Source of the DNA: Streptomyces celluloflavus | Lineage (GTDB): Bacteria > Actinomycetota > Actinomycetes > Streptomycetales > Streptomycetaceae | Reading direction: 5' to 3' | Length of the DNA stretch: 35,028 nucleotides | Assembly (NCBI GenBank): GCA_000720995.1 | Contig: JOEL01000062.1 | Location: 1-35,028 of the forward strand | Part shown: piece after piece, positions 1 through 7,536 of the stretch | Layout: each line of letters begins with the position of its first letter | How positions within the stretch are numbered: the first letter of the stretch is position 1 | Translations under genes and position numbers: made by a program | Notes under the pieces: model-generated | What the model saw: only the letters and a program-made list of their open reading frames with translations | Told to the model about the DNA's origin: nothing | Databases searched by the model: none

Positions 1-127
1 CACCGAACAGATCTGACCAACCATCAGCTATCTCATCCACCACGAAGCAAGCAACGACGACGACCGCATCGAGTCACGGAGTGTCGTTGCAGTACTAAGG
101 CCCGTGATCACGGCCACCAAGCGAAGA

Positions 128-164
128 GCGCCTCCGATCCGGCCACATGCCGGATCGGAGGCGC
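128..164. terminator. Perfect hairpin, probable terminator
   Basis: Arms 128-143 and 149-164 are perfectly complementary (16 bp) around a 5-base loop. The hairpin lies just downstream of the minus-strand gene ending at 223, so it probably terminates that transcript. The first 220 bases otherwise hold no convincing gene; a coding tail entering from the left cannot be excluded. Confidence 0.65.
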
Positions 165-222
165 GCGTTCGTAGAGCGGACGCCAGGACCATGCCAACGA
201 CGGGTAATGGTCAGGAGTCGGC

Positions 223-846
223 TCACCTTTCCTTACCTAGTCGACGGAGTTCTTCTCGCAAAGCGTCCGAATCCGGAACGGTGCCGTCGAGGATTCCGTT
301 GTATCGCTGCTTGACTTCCTTCAGGTATTGGCGTTCACGCCGCTTTCGAAGGAACTGCCAAGGCTTGGGGTTGTAAGCGAGATCATGTCGGGCAGCTAAG
401 AGAAATTCCGTCTGCCCCATGGCGTGATCTGCGAACACGCTCATGTAGTCGTCCGGACGTTCCTCAAAGCGAGGAAGCACGTCCATCACGTTCTGAGCTG
501 CTTCTCGCACCAGGGGCGGCGCACATAAATGGATTCCCATGAAGGCGGCTTGGAGTTCAGCGTAAGCCTGAAACATCCGTGTGCGCGCCTGCTCGGCACA
601 CCAATGGCGGTAAATTCGCCAAAGAGGCTGCCGCAGCGGAGACGGATGCGTGGCCTCTCTTCGGCGCATGAAGTACTCGAACATGGTGGACGTGCAAAGC
701 TGAGCGGCTTCCATGAAGCGGTGATATGCCTGAGCACGGTCTTCGGCGCTGCCGATGCGGGCCACGCCTACGGAGCGGTTGCGGCCGAAGATGGCACTGG
801 CAATGCTGCCGGAGGCTCGAACGGCAGCGGGGGCAATGGGGTCCAT
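223..846 (-). CDS. Hypothetical protein of the phage/element remnant
   Basis: This encodes 207 residues starting at an ATG preceded by AGGA. No enzymatic motif is recognised. The N-terminal stretch (about residues 12-45, with GRNRSVGVARIGSAEDRAQA) followed by a helical, Arg/Glu-rich body resembles a family of hypothetical proteins seen often in Streptomyces accessory regions; that likeness is from memory. The C-terminus (about 170-207) is very basic with repeated KRR/ELRR motifs. It is the last gene of a minus-strand run downstream of two holin-like genes and is followed by a strong hairpin. Base composition is less GC-rich than in the core genes, which fits horizontally acquired DNA. No function is assigned. 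Confidence 0.7.
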   Translation of the reverse strand: MDPIAPAAVRASGSIASAIFGRNRSVGVARIGSAEDRAQAYHRFMEAAQLCTSTMFEYFMRRREATHPSPLRQPLWRIYRHWCAEQARTRMFQAYAELQAAFMGIHLCAPPLVREAAQNVMDVLPRFEERPDDYMSVFADHAMGQTEFLLAARHDLAYNPKPWQFLRKRRERQYLKEVKQRYNGILDGTVPDSDALREELRRLGKER

Positions 847-864
847 GAGAGTTTCCTACACGAC

Positions 865-1122
865 TCAGCGACCACCGTGATGGGTGTTCCGGACAGTGGA
901 GTTTCCGCCCCTGTCAGAGTGATCAGTGATCTTGTGTGTCGGCGTTACGCGTTGGTGTGCGCCGAGGCCGAGCCAGATGGAGGCGAGGGCGACGCCGGCG
1001 CCGATCACGGTTTCGTTGACGGCGATGTCGGCCAGGGTGGGGACGCCGGTCCCGAGGAGGGACAGCAGAGCGACGATGGTGGAGCGGACCATCACCGGGT
1101 TGTTGCGGAGGATGTCACGCAT
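865..1122 (-). CDS. Small holin-like membrane protein (85 aa)
   Basis: A short protein with two hydrophobic segments: about residues 11-32 (VRSTIVALLSLLGTGVPTLAD) and about 36-54 (NETVIGAGVALASIWLGLGA). A hydrophilic His/Arg-rich tail follows. This two-helix layout is common in actinophage holins. GGAG lies five bases before the ATG. It sits directly after another small membrane protein and an endolysin remnant on the same strand, so it most likely belongs to a lysis cassette. The holin call rests on topology and context only, since holins share little sequence. A generic small membrane protein is the alternative. Confidence 0.65.
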   Translation of the reverse strand: MRDILRNNPVMVRSTIVALLSLLGTGVPTLADIAVNETVIGAGVALASIWLGLGAHQRVTPTHKITDHSDRGGNSTVRNTHHGGR

Positions 1123-1141
1123 GTCGGCTCCATGAGCGGGG

Positions 1142-1378
1142 TTAGGTAAGGGCGCGGAGGGCTTCGGCGATCGCTGTGCCGAGTGCGGTGAGCAGGGCCA
1201 GGGGCAGGGCGTACTTCCAGCGCTCCAGGGCGCGGAGGCGGCCCTCGTGGTTGGTGAGAGTGCCGCGGACGTTTTCGGAGTTCTGGACGACGGAGCGCAC
1301 GTCTTCGCGGAGGCCGACGACCTCGTCGTAGATTTCGCGGGCGCCGATCGTGAGGCCGAGCGGGTCGCGGTCGGTCAT
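1142..1378 (-). CDS. Small lysis-associated membrane protein (78 aa)
   Basis: A 78-residue protein with a coiled-coil-like N-terminal half (about residues 12-50) and one C-terminal membrane segment (about 54-76, KYALPLALLTALGTAIAEAL). This is the layout of XhlA-like haemolysin/holin partner proteins. Its ATG overlaps the TGA of the upstream endolysin remnant as ATGA (1375-1378), indicating translational coupling. Function is inferred from topology and from its place between endolysin and a second membrane protein. It may no longer be expressed, because the upstream gene has lost its 5' end. Confidence 0.65.
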   Translation of the reverse strand: MTDRDPLGLTIGAREIYDEVVGLREDVRSVVQNSENVRGTLTNHEGRLRALERWKYALPLALLTALGTAIAEALRALT

Positions 1379-1857
1379 CGCATCAGCCTTCGCCAGGTGA
1401 TCGGGCCGACGTTGCCGTCAGCGTCGGGGCCGCGCCAGCCCTGGGCGCGCTGGAACGCCTTCACGCCGGCGCGGGTGGTGTGGCCGTAGGAGGTGGACGG
1501 GCCGTAGGTGAGGTAGCGGCCGTAGCCGTGTCGGACCAGGGCGTGGTCGACCTTCAGGACGGCCGGGCCGCGGGCGCCGTAGCGGACGGCCGCGCGGCCG
1601 GGGAACGGCGGCGGGGTCTGCGGCTTGGCGTGGGTTCCTCCGCCGAGGAGGCGCCGGAGGGAGGTGGGTCCGGGAATGCCGTCGGCGTCCGGGCCGCGGA
1701 AGCCGAGGGAGCGCTGCCAAGCGGCGTAGGCGCGGGTGTCCGCGTCGGTCCAGGTGGGACCGGGGCCGACGCGGTAGTAGCGGCCGAAGCCGTGGGCGAC
1801 GAGGGCCTGGCCGACGGTCGTGACGTAAGCCCAAGAGCAAGGCGAAGGCTTGGGCAC
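1375..1857 (-). pseudogene. 5'-truncated phage endolysin (peptidoglycan-binding repeats)
   Basis: The reading frame encodes two tandem peptidoglycan-binding-like repeats. Each ends in a GFRGPDADG / GWRGPDADG motif followed by GxPGPTSLRRLL or NVGPITWRRLM. Such repeats normally form the cell-wall-binding C-terminus of actinophage endolysins. No catalytic amidase, CHAP or muramidase domain is left. The only upstream start, GTG at 1857, and the first ten or so residues are antisense to the neighbouring integrase. Genuine lysin sequence therefore begins at about 1826, and the catalytic N-terminus was deleted at the same point where the integrase lost its own N-terminus. The stop codon is coupled to the next gene by an ATGA overlap. 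Confidence 0.75.
1821..1832. other. Deletion junction between lysis module and integrase
   Basis: To the left, minus-strand lysin homology runs to about 1826. To the right, plus-strand integrase homology begins at about 1827-1833, after an in-frame TGA at 1821. Both genes are 5'-truncated and point away from each other at this position, so one deletion removed the body of the element between them. The exact breakpoint cannot be fixed to a base by eye. Confidence 0.65.
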
Positions 1858-2660
1858 GGGATCGTGTCCAGGCGGTACGCGGCGAGCTGGACAAGCGCTA
1901 CCGCATCCTGGTGGACCTCAGCGTCGGCTCCGGTCTGCGCCAAGGCGAGGCGTTCGCGGTGAGCCCGGACGACGTGGACGGCGACGTCATTCACGTGACC
2001 CGTCAGGTCATCAAGGTCAACGGTCACTTGGCCTTTGCCCCGCCGAAGGGCAACAAGGAACGTGATGCCCCGTGTACGCCGGAGTTGGCAGAGAGCATCA
2101 TGGCGCACGCGGCGGCGTTCCCGACGGTCGAGGTCACCCTCCCGTGGGTGGACCCGGACCGGCCGAATCTCGCCTGGGACGAGCGGCCCCTGAAGACGGT
2201 CCGGCTGCTGGTGACGACTCCGCGCCGCGGTGCCGTCAATCGCAGCACCTTCGACGACAAGCACTGGAAGCCGGCGCTCGCCGCGGCCGGCGTCATCGCC
2301 GAGCCCTCGATCACGATGGTGCAGGGCAAGGGCAAGAGGCCATGGCGTCGATTCGAGTGGAACATGCCCCGGGCGGACGGCTTCCACGTCCTCCGTCACA
2401 CCTTCGCGTCCATCGTTCTCCAGGCCGGTGAGACGATCGCGAAACTGGCGGAATGGCTGGGCCACAGCGACCCGGCTTTCACCTTGCGAACGTACATCCA
2501 CTTCCTTCCGGAAGCGGGACGGTGTGGAATCGCGGCGCTCGGCTCATGGCTGGCCGGAGGAGACGGCGGGGGCGACGCCTCGGGCTCGGGCGGCTCCCCC
2601 GGGCCACGCGGTCCTGCTGATTCTCCCCAAATTCTCCCCACGGGGGCTTTGGGACCACAG
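1827..2660 (+). pseudogene. N-terminally truncated tyrosine integrase
   Basis: This is the catalytic domain of a Streptomyces phage/AICE-type tyrosine recombinase. The catalytic set is visible: Arg in GLRQGEA (about 1931-1950), Lys in PPKGNKER, HxxR in HVLRH (about 2386-2400), His in LGHSD and the nucleophile Tyr in RTYIHF (about 2491). The N-terminal arm-binding and SAM-like core-binding domains, normally about 180-200 residues, are missing. An in-frame stop lies at 1821, and the only possible starts are internal, e.g. GTG 1911. The 3' end is also odd: the frame passes without a stop through the rnpB terminator and antisense through rnpB to 3278. It is probably inactive; a truncated catalytic fragment might still be made. 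Confidence 0.8.
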
Positions 2661-2689
2661 AAAACGCCCCTTCGCCGCAGGTCAGGGGC
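2661..2689 (-). terminator. rnpB intrinsic terminator
   Basis: On the minus strand a six-base-pair stem (GCCCCT 2689-2684 with AGGGGC 2671-2666) is followed by GTTTTC, read as AAAAC at 2661-2665 on the plus strand. It lies directly after the RNase P RNA 3' end. Confidence 0.65.
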
Positions 2690-2695
2690 TTGTAC

Positions 2696-3115
2696 GGCGG
2701 ACGAGTCGGCCTATACGCCGGGTTCTGTCTCCCCCGGTCCTTGCGGGCCGAGGGGAGGCGGCCATCCATCTAGGGCTGTCGTTGCCGGCAGCCTCGTGCG
2801 GTCTACCCGCGGACTCGGGCGGGCAGCCCTCGATCGTCCGCGCAGGGTCGTCGTCCCTTTCGGGATGGCGGCCCCTCTTGACCTTGCTCCGGGTGGGGTT
2901 TACCTAGCCCTCCGAGTCACCTCGGAGGCTGGTGGTCTCTTACACCACCGTTTCACCCTTACCTGGACCTTGCGGTCCCGGCGGTCTGTTTTCTGTGGCA
3001 CTGTCCCGCGGGTCACCCCGGGTGGGCGTTACCCACCACCCTGCCCTGTGGAGCCCGGACGTTCCTCGGGAGGATCGCAAGATCCCCACGCGGCCGCCCG
3101 GCCGGCTCGTCCGCC
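2696..3115 (-). ncRNA. rnpB: RNase P RNA, class A
   Basis: This is the catalytic RNA of RNase P, which matures tRNA 5' ends. Several conserved blocks are visible on the minus strand: GAGGAACGTCCGGGCTCC near the 5' end (P4 region), GACAGTGCCACAGAAA, a GGTAAGGGTGAAACGG block, and ACAGAACCCGGCGTATAGGC close to the 3' end. The P1 helix closes perfectly: ten bases at 3106-3115 pair with ten at 2696-2705. This sets both ends and a length of about 420 nt, normal for actinobacteria. Both protein-like reading frames crossing the region are spurious. A terminator follows at once, and an element remnant with an integrase abuts the 3' end. Confidence 0.95.
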
Positions 3116-3237
3116 GTGCCGACCATGCTACCCGTACGGACGGGGGCGGGGACCGACGGGCCGACGGGCGTCCGCGCAGGCCGGGGCCGCGGGCCGGAAG
3201 GCGGACCCGTCCCGGGTCCCGGCCGCGTCCCCGAGCC

Positions 3238-3268
3238 TTGACCTTGTCGTTGCGTCAACGTTTCTACT
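3238..3268 (+). promoter_or_regulatory. MerR-type promoter/operator, probably leaderless
   Basis: A -35-like TTGACC (3238-3243) and -10-like TCTACT (3263-3268) are separated by 19 bases, the long spacing typical of MerR-activated promoters. The spacer holds dyads: TTGAC/GTCAA and CGTTG-CGT-CAACG (3248-3260). The -10 ends six bases before the ATG at 3275, so transcription probably starts at the initiation codon. Autoregulation by the MerR protein is inferred. Confidence 0.7.
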
Positions 3269-3274
3269 GGCCCC

Positions 3275-4159
3275 ATGAGGATCGGAGAACTCGCCGCGCT
3301 GGTCGGGGTCAGCACCCGTACCGTGCGCCACTACCACCACCTGGGGCTGTTGCCGGAGCCGGCGCGGCGGGCCAATGGCTACCGGGAGTACGGGATACGG
3401 GACGCGGCGGCACTCGCGCGGGTGCGGCGGCTGACGGAGCTGGGGCTCTGCCTGGAGGAGGTCCGGGACGTCCTGGCCGACGACGCCGGGCGGGAGCTGC
3501 GGGACGTGCTCGTCGAGCTGGACGCGGACCTGGCGCGGCAGGAGGAGGCGATCCGGGCCCGCCGGGTGCGGCTGGGGGCGCTGTTGCGGCAGGCGGACGA
3601 GCACGGCGGGCTGCCGGACGAGGGGCCCGTGTCGGAGCAACTGGCCGAGCTGTTCGCGGAGATGGCGCGTACCTCGGCCACGCTGCCGGGGCCCGAGCCC
3701 GCGATGGCCGCGAAGGAGCGCGAGGGACTGGCGCTGCTGGAGACCATCACCAGCCCCGGGGAGCTGGCGCCGGTGATGGCGACGCTGCGGGAGACGTTCG
3801 CGGGGCCGGGCGCGATGGAGCGCGCGTACGAGGTGTACGCGCTGCTCGACGGGCTGGCGGACGCGGAGCCGGACGATCCACGGGTGGCCGAGGTGGCGCG
3901 GGCACTGGCGGACTGTCTGCCGCGGCGCCTGGTGGCCGAGGGTGCGACGGCGGTGGAGAGCGCCATGGAGCGGGAGTGGCAGCGCGGAGTGACGGACGAC
4001 GGCGGGAGTGGCGGGGCGGGAGTCATGGGAGCGGTCCTCGCGGATCTCGCACCGGCGCAGGCGGCGGCGGTGCGGCAGACGATCCGGCTGATCGGACAGT
4101 TGGAGAGGGAGAGCAGGGGGAGCCAGGCGAGCACGGAGAAGGGGGCGAGGGAGCTGTGA
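3275..4159 (+). CDS. MerR-family transcriptional regulator
   Basis: A 294-residue regulator. The N-terminal winged helix-turn-helix is clear: MRIGELAALVGVSTRTVRHY at residues 1-20, then HHLGLLPEPARRANGYREYG and a helical dimerisation segment up to about residue 110 (LELDADLARQEEAIRARR-like). The rest, about 115-294, is an alpha-helical effector domain without recognised metal-binding cysteines, so a drug- or small-molecule-responsive type is more likely than a metal sensor. The start ATG fits a leaderless transcript from the MerR-type promoter just upstream. The stop overlaps the next gene's GTG by four bases, so the regulator and the membrane protein are translated together. The effector is unknown. 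Confidence 0.88.
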   Translation: MRIGELAALVGVSTRTVRHYHHLGLLPEPARRANGYREYGIRDAAALARVRRLTELGLCLEEVRDVLADDAGRELRDVLVELDADLARQEEAIRARRVRLGALLRQADEHGGLPDEGPVSEQLAELFAEMARTSATLPGPEPAMAAKEREGLALLETITSPGELAPVMATLRETFAGPGAMERAYEVYALLDGLADAEPDDPRVAEVARALADCLPRRLVAEGATAVESAMEREWQRGVTDDGGSGGAGVMGAVLADLAPAQAAAVRQTIRLIGQLERESRGSQASTEKGAREL

Positions 4160-4854
4160 GTGGCGGGGCGGGAAGGGACGTGGGGACACCGGGGCTGGCG
4201 GAGCGGGTGCGGCGGCTGGGCGGGCATGAGGTGCGGTGGCTGGTGAGCCTGGGGTGGTGGGTGGCGCGGCGGCGGATCGGGGTGGCGGCGGGTGACCGGG
4301 CCTTCGGGTACGCGTCGGCCCAGGCGGCGCTGGTGTACGGGCTGACGTTCGTGTGCGTGGTCGAGACGGTCGGGCTCGCCGTGCTGCTCCGGGACCATCC
4401 GGTGGCACACGGGGTGATGCTGGTCGTCGATGTCTACGCGCTGCTGATGATGCTGGGGATGCAGGCCGCGGCCGTCACCCGGCCGCATGTCCTGGGGAGC
4501 GGGGTGCTGTGGCTGCGCGATGCCGCCCGGATGGAGATACGGATACCGCTGGAGCGGATCGTCTCCGTCCGCTACGACCTGCGGTCCGCACCGGCGGGGA
4601 GCGGGAGCAGGAGCGAGGCAGCGGGGGAAGCAGGGGTGAAGCGTGGATCGGACGTGCTGGCGTTCGCGGTGGGCGGGCAGACGTCGGTGACCGTTGAGCT
4701 GCGCGAACCGGTCGTGGCCGTACGGCTGTCGGGGAGGCGGCCGGCGGTGCGTACGGTGCGGTTCCATGCCGATGACGCGCGGGGCATGGTCGCGGCCGTG
4801 CGCACGGCGGTGGCGGCGCCGGACGAGGGCAGGCCGCGGGCCGACCGGACGTGA
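4156..4854 (+). CDS. Membrane protein coupled to the MerR gene
   Basis: GTG 4156 lies in a GTGA overlap with the MerR stop, giving 232 residues. This start is preferred over the much longer open frame, which only reads through the MerR gene and rnpB out of frame. Two hydrophobic helices are evident at roughly residues 50-78 (AQAALVYGLTFVCVVETVGLAVLL) and 82-112 (GVMLVVDVYALLMMLGMQAA). The remaining C-terminal part is soluble and beta-rich (about 120-232) with a charged, low-complexity insert near residues 145-165. The arrangement recalls bacterial PH-like or integral membrane proteins beside Streptomyces MerR regulators. No function can be named; it is probably the main target of the regulator. 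Confidence 0.75.
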   Translation: MSGGAGRDVGTPGLAERVRRLGGHEVRWLVSLGWWVARRRIGVAAGDRAFGYASAQAALVYGLTFVCVVETVGLAVLLRDHPVAHGVMLVVDVYALLMMLGMQAAAVTRPHVLGSGVLWLRDAARMEIRIPLERIVSVRYDLRSAPAGSGSRSEAAGEAGVKRGSDVLAFAVGGQTSVTVELREPVVAVRLSGRRPAVRTVRFHADDARGMVAAVRTAVAAPDEGRPRADRT

Positions 4855-4934
4855 GCCGGCCGGGTGCGCCCGCTCCACGCCACCCCCCGCAGCCGCATGC
4901 CCGCTCCGCGCCGCCCCCGTACGCCCTGCACCCC

Positions 4935-6419
4935 CTACACAGGTGTGAACCGCACCGGTTCCCGGCCCGGTTCTGCGGTGGTGAGGCGGACCCGGATGCG
5001 GTGGCCGAGGGGGAGTCCGGGGCCGTCGGGGGTGGTCTCGATGTGGCCGATGACCGCCGGTTCGTAGAGGTGGACGGTGCCCTGGGTGGGGTTCTGTTCC
5101 TGGATCTCCACGACCAGCGCCTCGAAGATCTCGCCGACCCGGTCGCGCAGCAGGGCCGCCTCGACGAGATCGACGCAGGCCCGCTCGACCTGGTTGGCGC
5201 GGTGGGTGCCGGTCTGCATCTCCTGCGGGAGGGCGGGCAGCGCGGTACGGACCCAGTCGGGCGGGTCCGTACCGGCGGAGGCGGCCAGGCACAGTTCGGA
5301 CGTGTAGCGGTCGACGAGCCGCCGCAGCGGCGCGGTGGTGTGCGCGTACGGGGCGGCGACGGCGGCGTGCAGGGCGTGGGCGGCGGCCGGAGCGGTGCCG
5401 TCAAAAACGGTGTAGCCGGCGCCGCGCAGCAGGGTGGTGCATTCCTGGAGGAAGGCGGCGTGGGTGGCGCGGCGCGGGTCGAGGGTGCGGATGAGGGCGG
5501 CGTACGAGGTGTGGTGGGGCCAGTCGACGCCGAGGGCGCGGGCGGTCAGCCGCAGCCGGGCGACCGAGCCGTCCGGGGCGGTGGGCAGCGTACGCAGGAT
5601 GCCGGTGCCGGAGGTGAGCATCAGGTCCGCGGCGGCCATGCCGGTGAGCAGGGAGATCTGGGCGTTCCAGCCGTCGGCGGGGAGCGGGGCGCGGTATTCG
5701 AGGGTGTAGCGGCCGTCGTGCTCGACGATTTCCTGCTCGGGGACGTTGAGGGAGATCGCGCCCCGGGCAATCTCCCGTTCCTCGCGGAGCAGCCCGATGT
5801 CGCGGAGCAGGGCGAGCGGTTCCTCGGCCGTCCTGTCGTCGATGACGTGCTGGACGCCCGCGTAGTGGAGCCGGGCGCGGGAGCGGACCAGTGCGCGGCG
5901 GACGGAGGCGGCGGTCAGCGCGCCGTGCGCGTCCAGGTCGAGTTCCCACAGGACGGCCGGGCGGTCCTGGTCGGGCAGCAGGCTGGCGGCGCCCTCGCTC
6001 AGGGCGTGCGGATGCAGCGGAACCCGCTCGTCGGGGAAGTAGAGGGTGGTCACCCGGTGGTGCGCCTCGGCGTCCAGCGCGCCGCCCGGGGTCACGAAGG
6101 AGGCGATATCGGCGATGGCGTAGTGGACGCGGAAGCCGCCGCCGCGGCGCCGGGACAGGAACATGGCCTGGTCGAGGTCGAGGGAGCCGGGCGGGTCGAT
6201 GGTGAAGAGGGGGAGGTCGGTGGCGTCCTCCAGGCTGTGCTCGGTCACCACGTTGCCACCGGGGGCGGGGATGCGCGGGGCGCGCGCGGCGCTCTCCGCC
6301 TCGGCCTGCGCCGTCAGCGGGAAGTGCTCCGGGATCTCCAGCTGTCCGCGCAGCTCACGCAGCGCGGCACGCAGCGGCGCCTCGGCCGCATCGGTCACAT
6401 GCATATGGCGACGGGGCAT
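4935..6419 (-). CDS. RNB-domain ribonuclease (RNase II/R family)
   Basis: A 494-residue protein with an RNB catalytic domain. The hallmark acidic motif TIDPPGSLDLDQAMFL, about residues 75-90, supplies the Asp cluster that binds Mg2+ in this 3'-to-5' exoribonuclease family. Further family motifs are HYAIADIASFV, YFPDERVPLHPHALSEGAASLLPDQDRPA, and YAHTTAPLRRLVDRY near residues 360-375. It is shorter than RNase R because the N-terminal cold-shock domains are missing and only a short S1-like C-terminal segment remains. This compact actinobacterial form is often annotated only as RNB domain protein. Start: ATG 6419 or ATG 6404 (MHVT), neither with a clear ribosome site. It is divergent from the YaaA-like gene. 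Confidence 0.88.
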   Translation of the reverse strand: MPRRHMHVTDAAEAPLRAALRELRGQLEIPEHFPLTAQAEAESAARAPRIPAPGGNVVTEHSLEDATDLPLFTIDPPGSLDLDQAMFLSRRRGGGFRVHYAIADIASFVTPGGALDAEAHHRVTTLYFPDERVPLHPHALSEGAASLLPDQDRPAVLWELDLDAHGALTAASVRRALVRSRARLHYAGVQHVIDDRTAEEPLALLRDIGLLREEREIARGAISLNVPEQEIVEHDGRYTLEYRAPLPADGWNAQISLLTGMAAADLMLTSGTGILRTLPTAPDGSVARLRLTARALGVDWPHHTSYAALIRTLDPRRATHAAFLQECTTLLRGAGYTVFDGTAPAAAHALHAAVAAPYAHTTAPLRRLVDRYTSELCLAASAGTDPPDWVRTALPALPQEMQTGTHRANQVERACVDLVEAALLRDRVGEIFEALVVEIQEQNPTQGTVHLYEPAVIGHIETTPDGPGLPLGHRIRVRLTTAEPGREPVRFTPV

Positions 6420-6624
6420 GAAACCGAGCGTATGGCGGCCCGGCGCTCCCGGCGCGGCGTACGGTCCGGGGCGGTGCACCGTGCCCGTCTCCGTACCGTC
6501 CGTGTCCGCCCGCGGCCGTTCCGGTGCCGTGGCCGCCCGGTGGGTGCTCGGGCCGCCCGCCGCAGGCCCTAGGCTTTTTCCGGGGCCGCGTCCGGCCGCC
6601 CGTACCGCCGCGAAGGAGATCACC

Positions 6625-7422
6625 GTGCTCGTGCTGTTGCCGCCGTCCGAAGGGAAGGCCGCGGGAGGGGCCGGTGCGCCGCTGTCGGTGGAGGCGCTGT
6701 CGCTGCCGGGGCTGGCTCCGGCGCGGGCGGCGGTGCTGGCGGAACTGGTCGACCTGTGCGCGGCGGACGAGACCAAGGCCCAGGAAGTGCTGGGACTCAG
6801 CGAGGGCCTGAAGGGCGAGATCGCCAAGAACGCGGGACTGCGCACCGCCGGGACGCGGCCGGCCGGCGAGATCTACACGGGGGTGCTCTACGACGCCCTC
6901 GGGCTCGCGACACTGGACGCGCCGGCGCGCAAGCTGGCGGAGCGCTCGCTGCTGGTGTTCTCGGGGCTCTGGGGCGCCGTACGGATCGGCGACCGGATCC
7001 CGTCCTACCGCTGTTCGATGGGCGTGAAGCTGCCGGGGCTCGGCGCGCTGGGCGCGTACTGGCGGGCGCCGATGGCCGAGGTGCTGCCCGCGGCGGCGGG
7101 CGACTCGCTGGTGCTCGACCTGCGTTCGGCGGCGTACGCGACGGCGTGGAGGCCCAAGGGCGAGGTCGCCGGGCGGACCGCGACGGTGCGGGTGCTCCAG
7201 TCGAAGACCGTGGCCGGGGTCGAGAAGCGGTCGGTGGTCAGTCACTTCAACAAGGCGACCAAGGGCCGGCTGGTCCGGGATCTGCTGACGGCGGGGCTCA
7301 CACCGGCCGGCCCCGCGGAGCTGGTGGACGCGCTGCGCGGGCTGGGGTACGCGGTGGAGGCGCAGGCCCCGGCGAAGGGCGGCAAGGCGTGGGCGCTCGA
7401 TGTGATCGTGACGGAGTTGTAG
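6625..7422 (+). CDS. yaaA: YaaA/DUF328-family peroxide stress protein
   Basis: A 265-residue protein of the YaaA (DUF328) family. It opens with VLVLLPPSEGK, the conserved N-terminal signature, and contains GVLYDALGL, LLVFSGLWGAVRIGDRIPSYR and the late KRSVVSHFNKATKGRLVRDLL block (about residues 195-215). Its length is close to the usual 250-260. E. coli YaaA limits free iron and DNA/protein damage during peroxide stress, but the biochemical activity in actinomycetes is not established. Start GTG 6625 has AAGGAG seven bases upstream. It appears to be a single-gene unit, divergent from the RNB ribonuclease. Confidence 0.88.
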   Translation: MLVLLPPSEGKAAGGAGAPLSVEALSLPGLAPARAAVLAELVDLCAADETKAQEVLGLSEGLKGEIAKNAGLRTAGTRPAGEIYTGVLYDALGLATLDAPARKLAERSLLVFSGLWGAVRIGDRIPSYRCSMGVKLPGLGALGAYWRAPMAEVLPAAAGDSLVLDLRSAAYATAWRPKGEVAGRTATVRVLQSKTVAGVEKRSVVSHFNKATKGRLVRDLLTAGLTPAGPAELVDALRGLGYAVEAQAPAKGGKAWALDVIVTEL

Positions 7423-7486
7423 GGGCGATTCGGCGCGGCCGCCATGTGACGGCGCGGGCGCTGCCGTAGGCGGCACTCCCGTCGAC

Positions 7487-7513
7487 ATTGCAACATGCGC
7501 AACGGTCGTTGCG
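7487..7513 (+). promoter_or_regulatory. Candidate operator upstream of KDPG aldolase
   Basis: CGCAAC-GGTC-GTTGCG (7498-7513) is a perfect inverted repeat. It is preceded by TTGCAAC (7488-7494), giving three related half-sites 24-50 bases before the aldolase start. IclR- and GntR-type sugar-acid regulators bind sites of this kind. The binding protein is not identified. Confidence 0.45.
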
Positions 7514-7536
7514 GAGAGTGGGGCAGTGGGAGCAGT

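Noticed and set aside
1-222. CRISPR-like or repeated sequence at the left edge
   Set aside because: Only one inverted repeat is present, with no spaced direct repeats. It behaves as a terminator hairpin.
1827-1857. N-terminus MPKPSPCSWAY of the endolysin frame
   Set aside because: These codons are the reverse complement of integrase sequence, so they are a by-product of the deletion and not real lysin sequence.
2932-4155. Long open frame extending upstream of the 232-residue membrane protein
   Set aside because: It crosses rnpB and reads the MerR gene in the wrong frame; the product is Gly/Arg/Ala-rich. GTG 4156 in a GTGA overlap is a better start.
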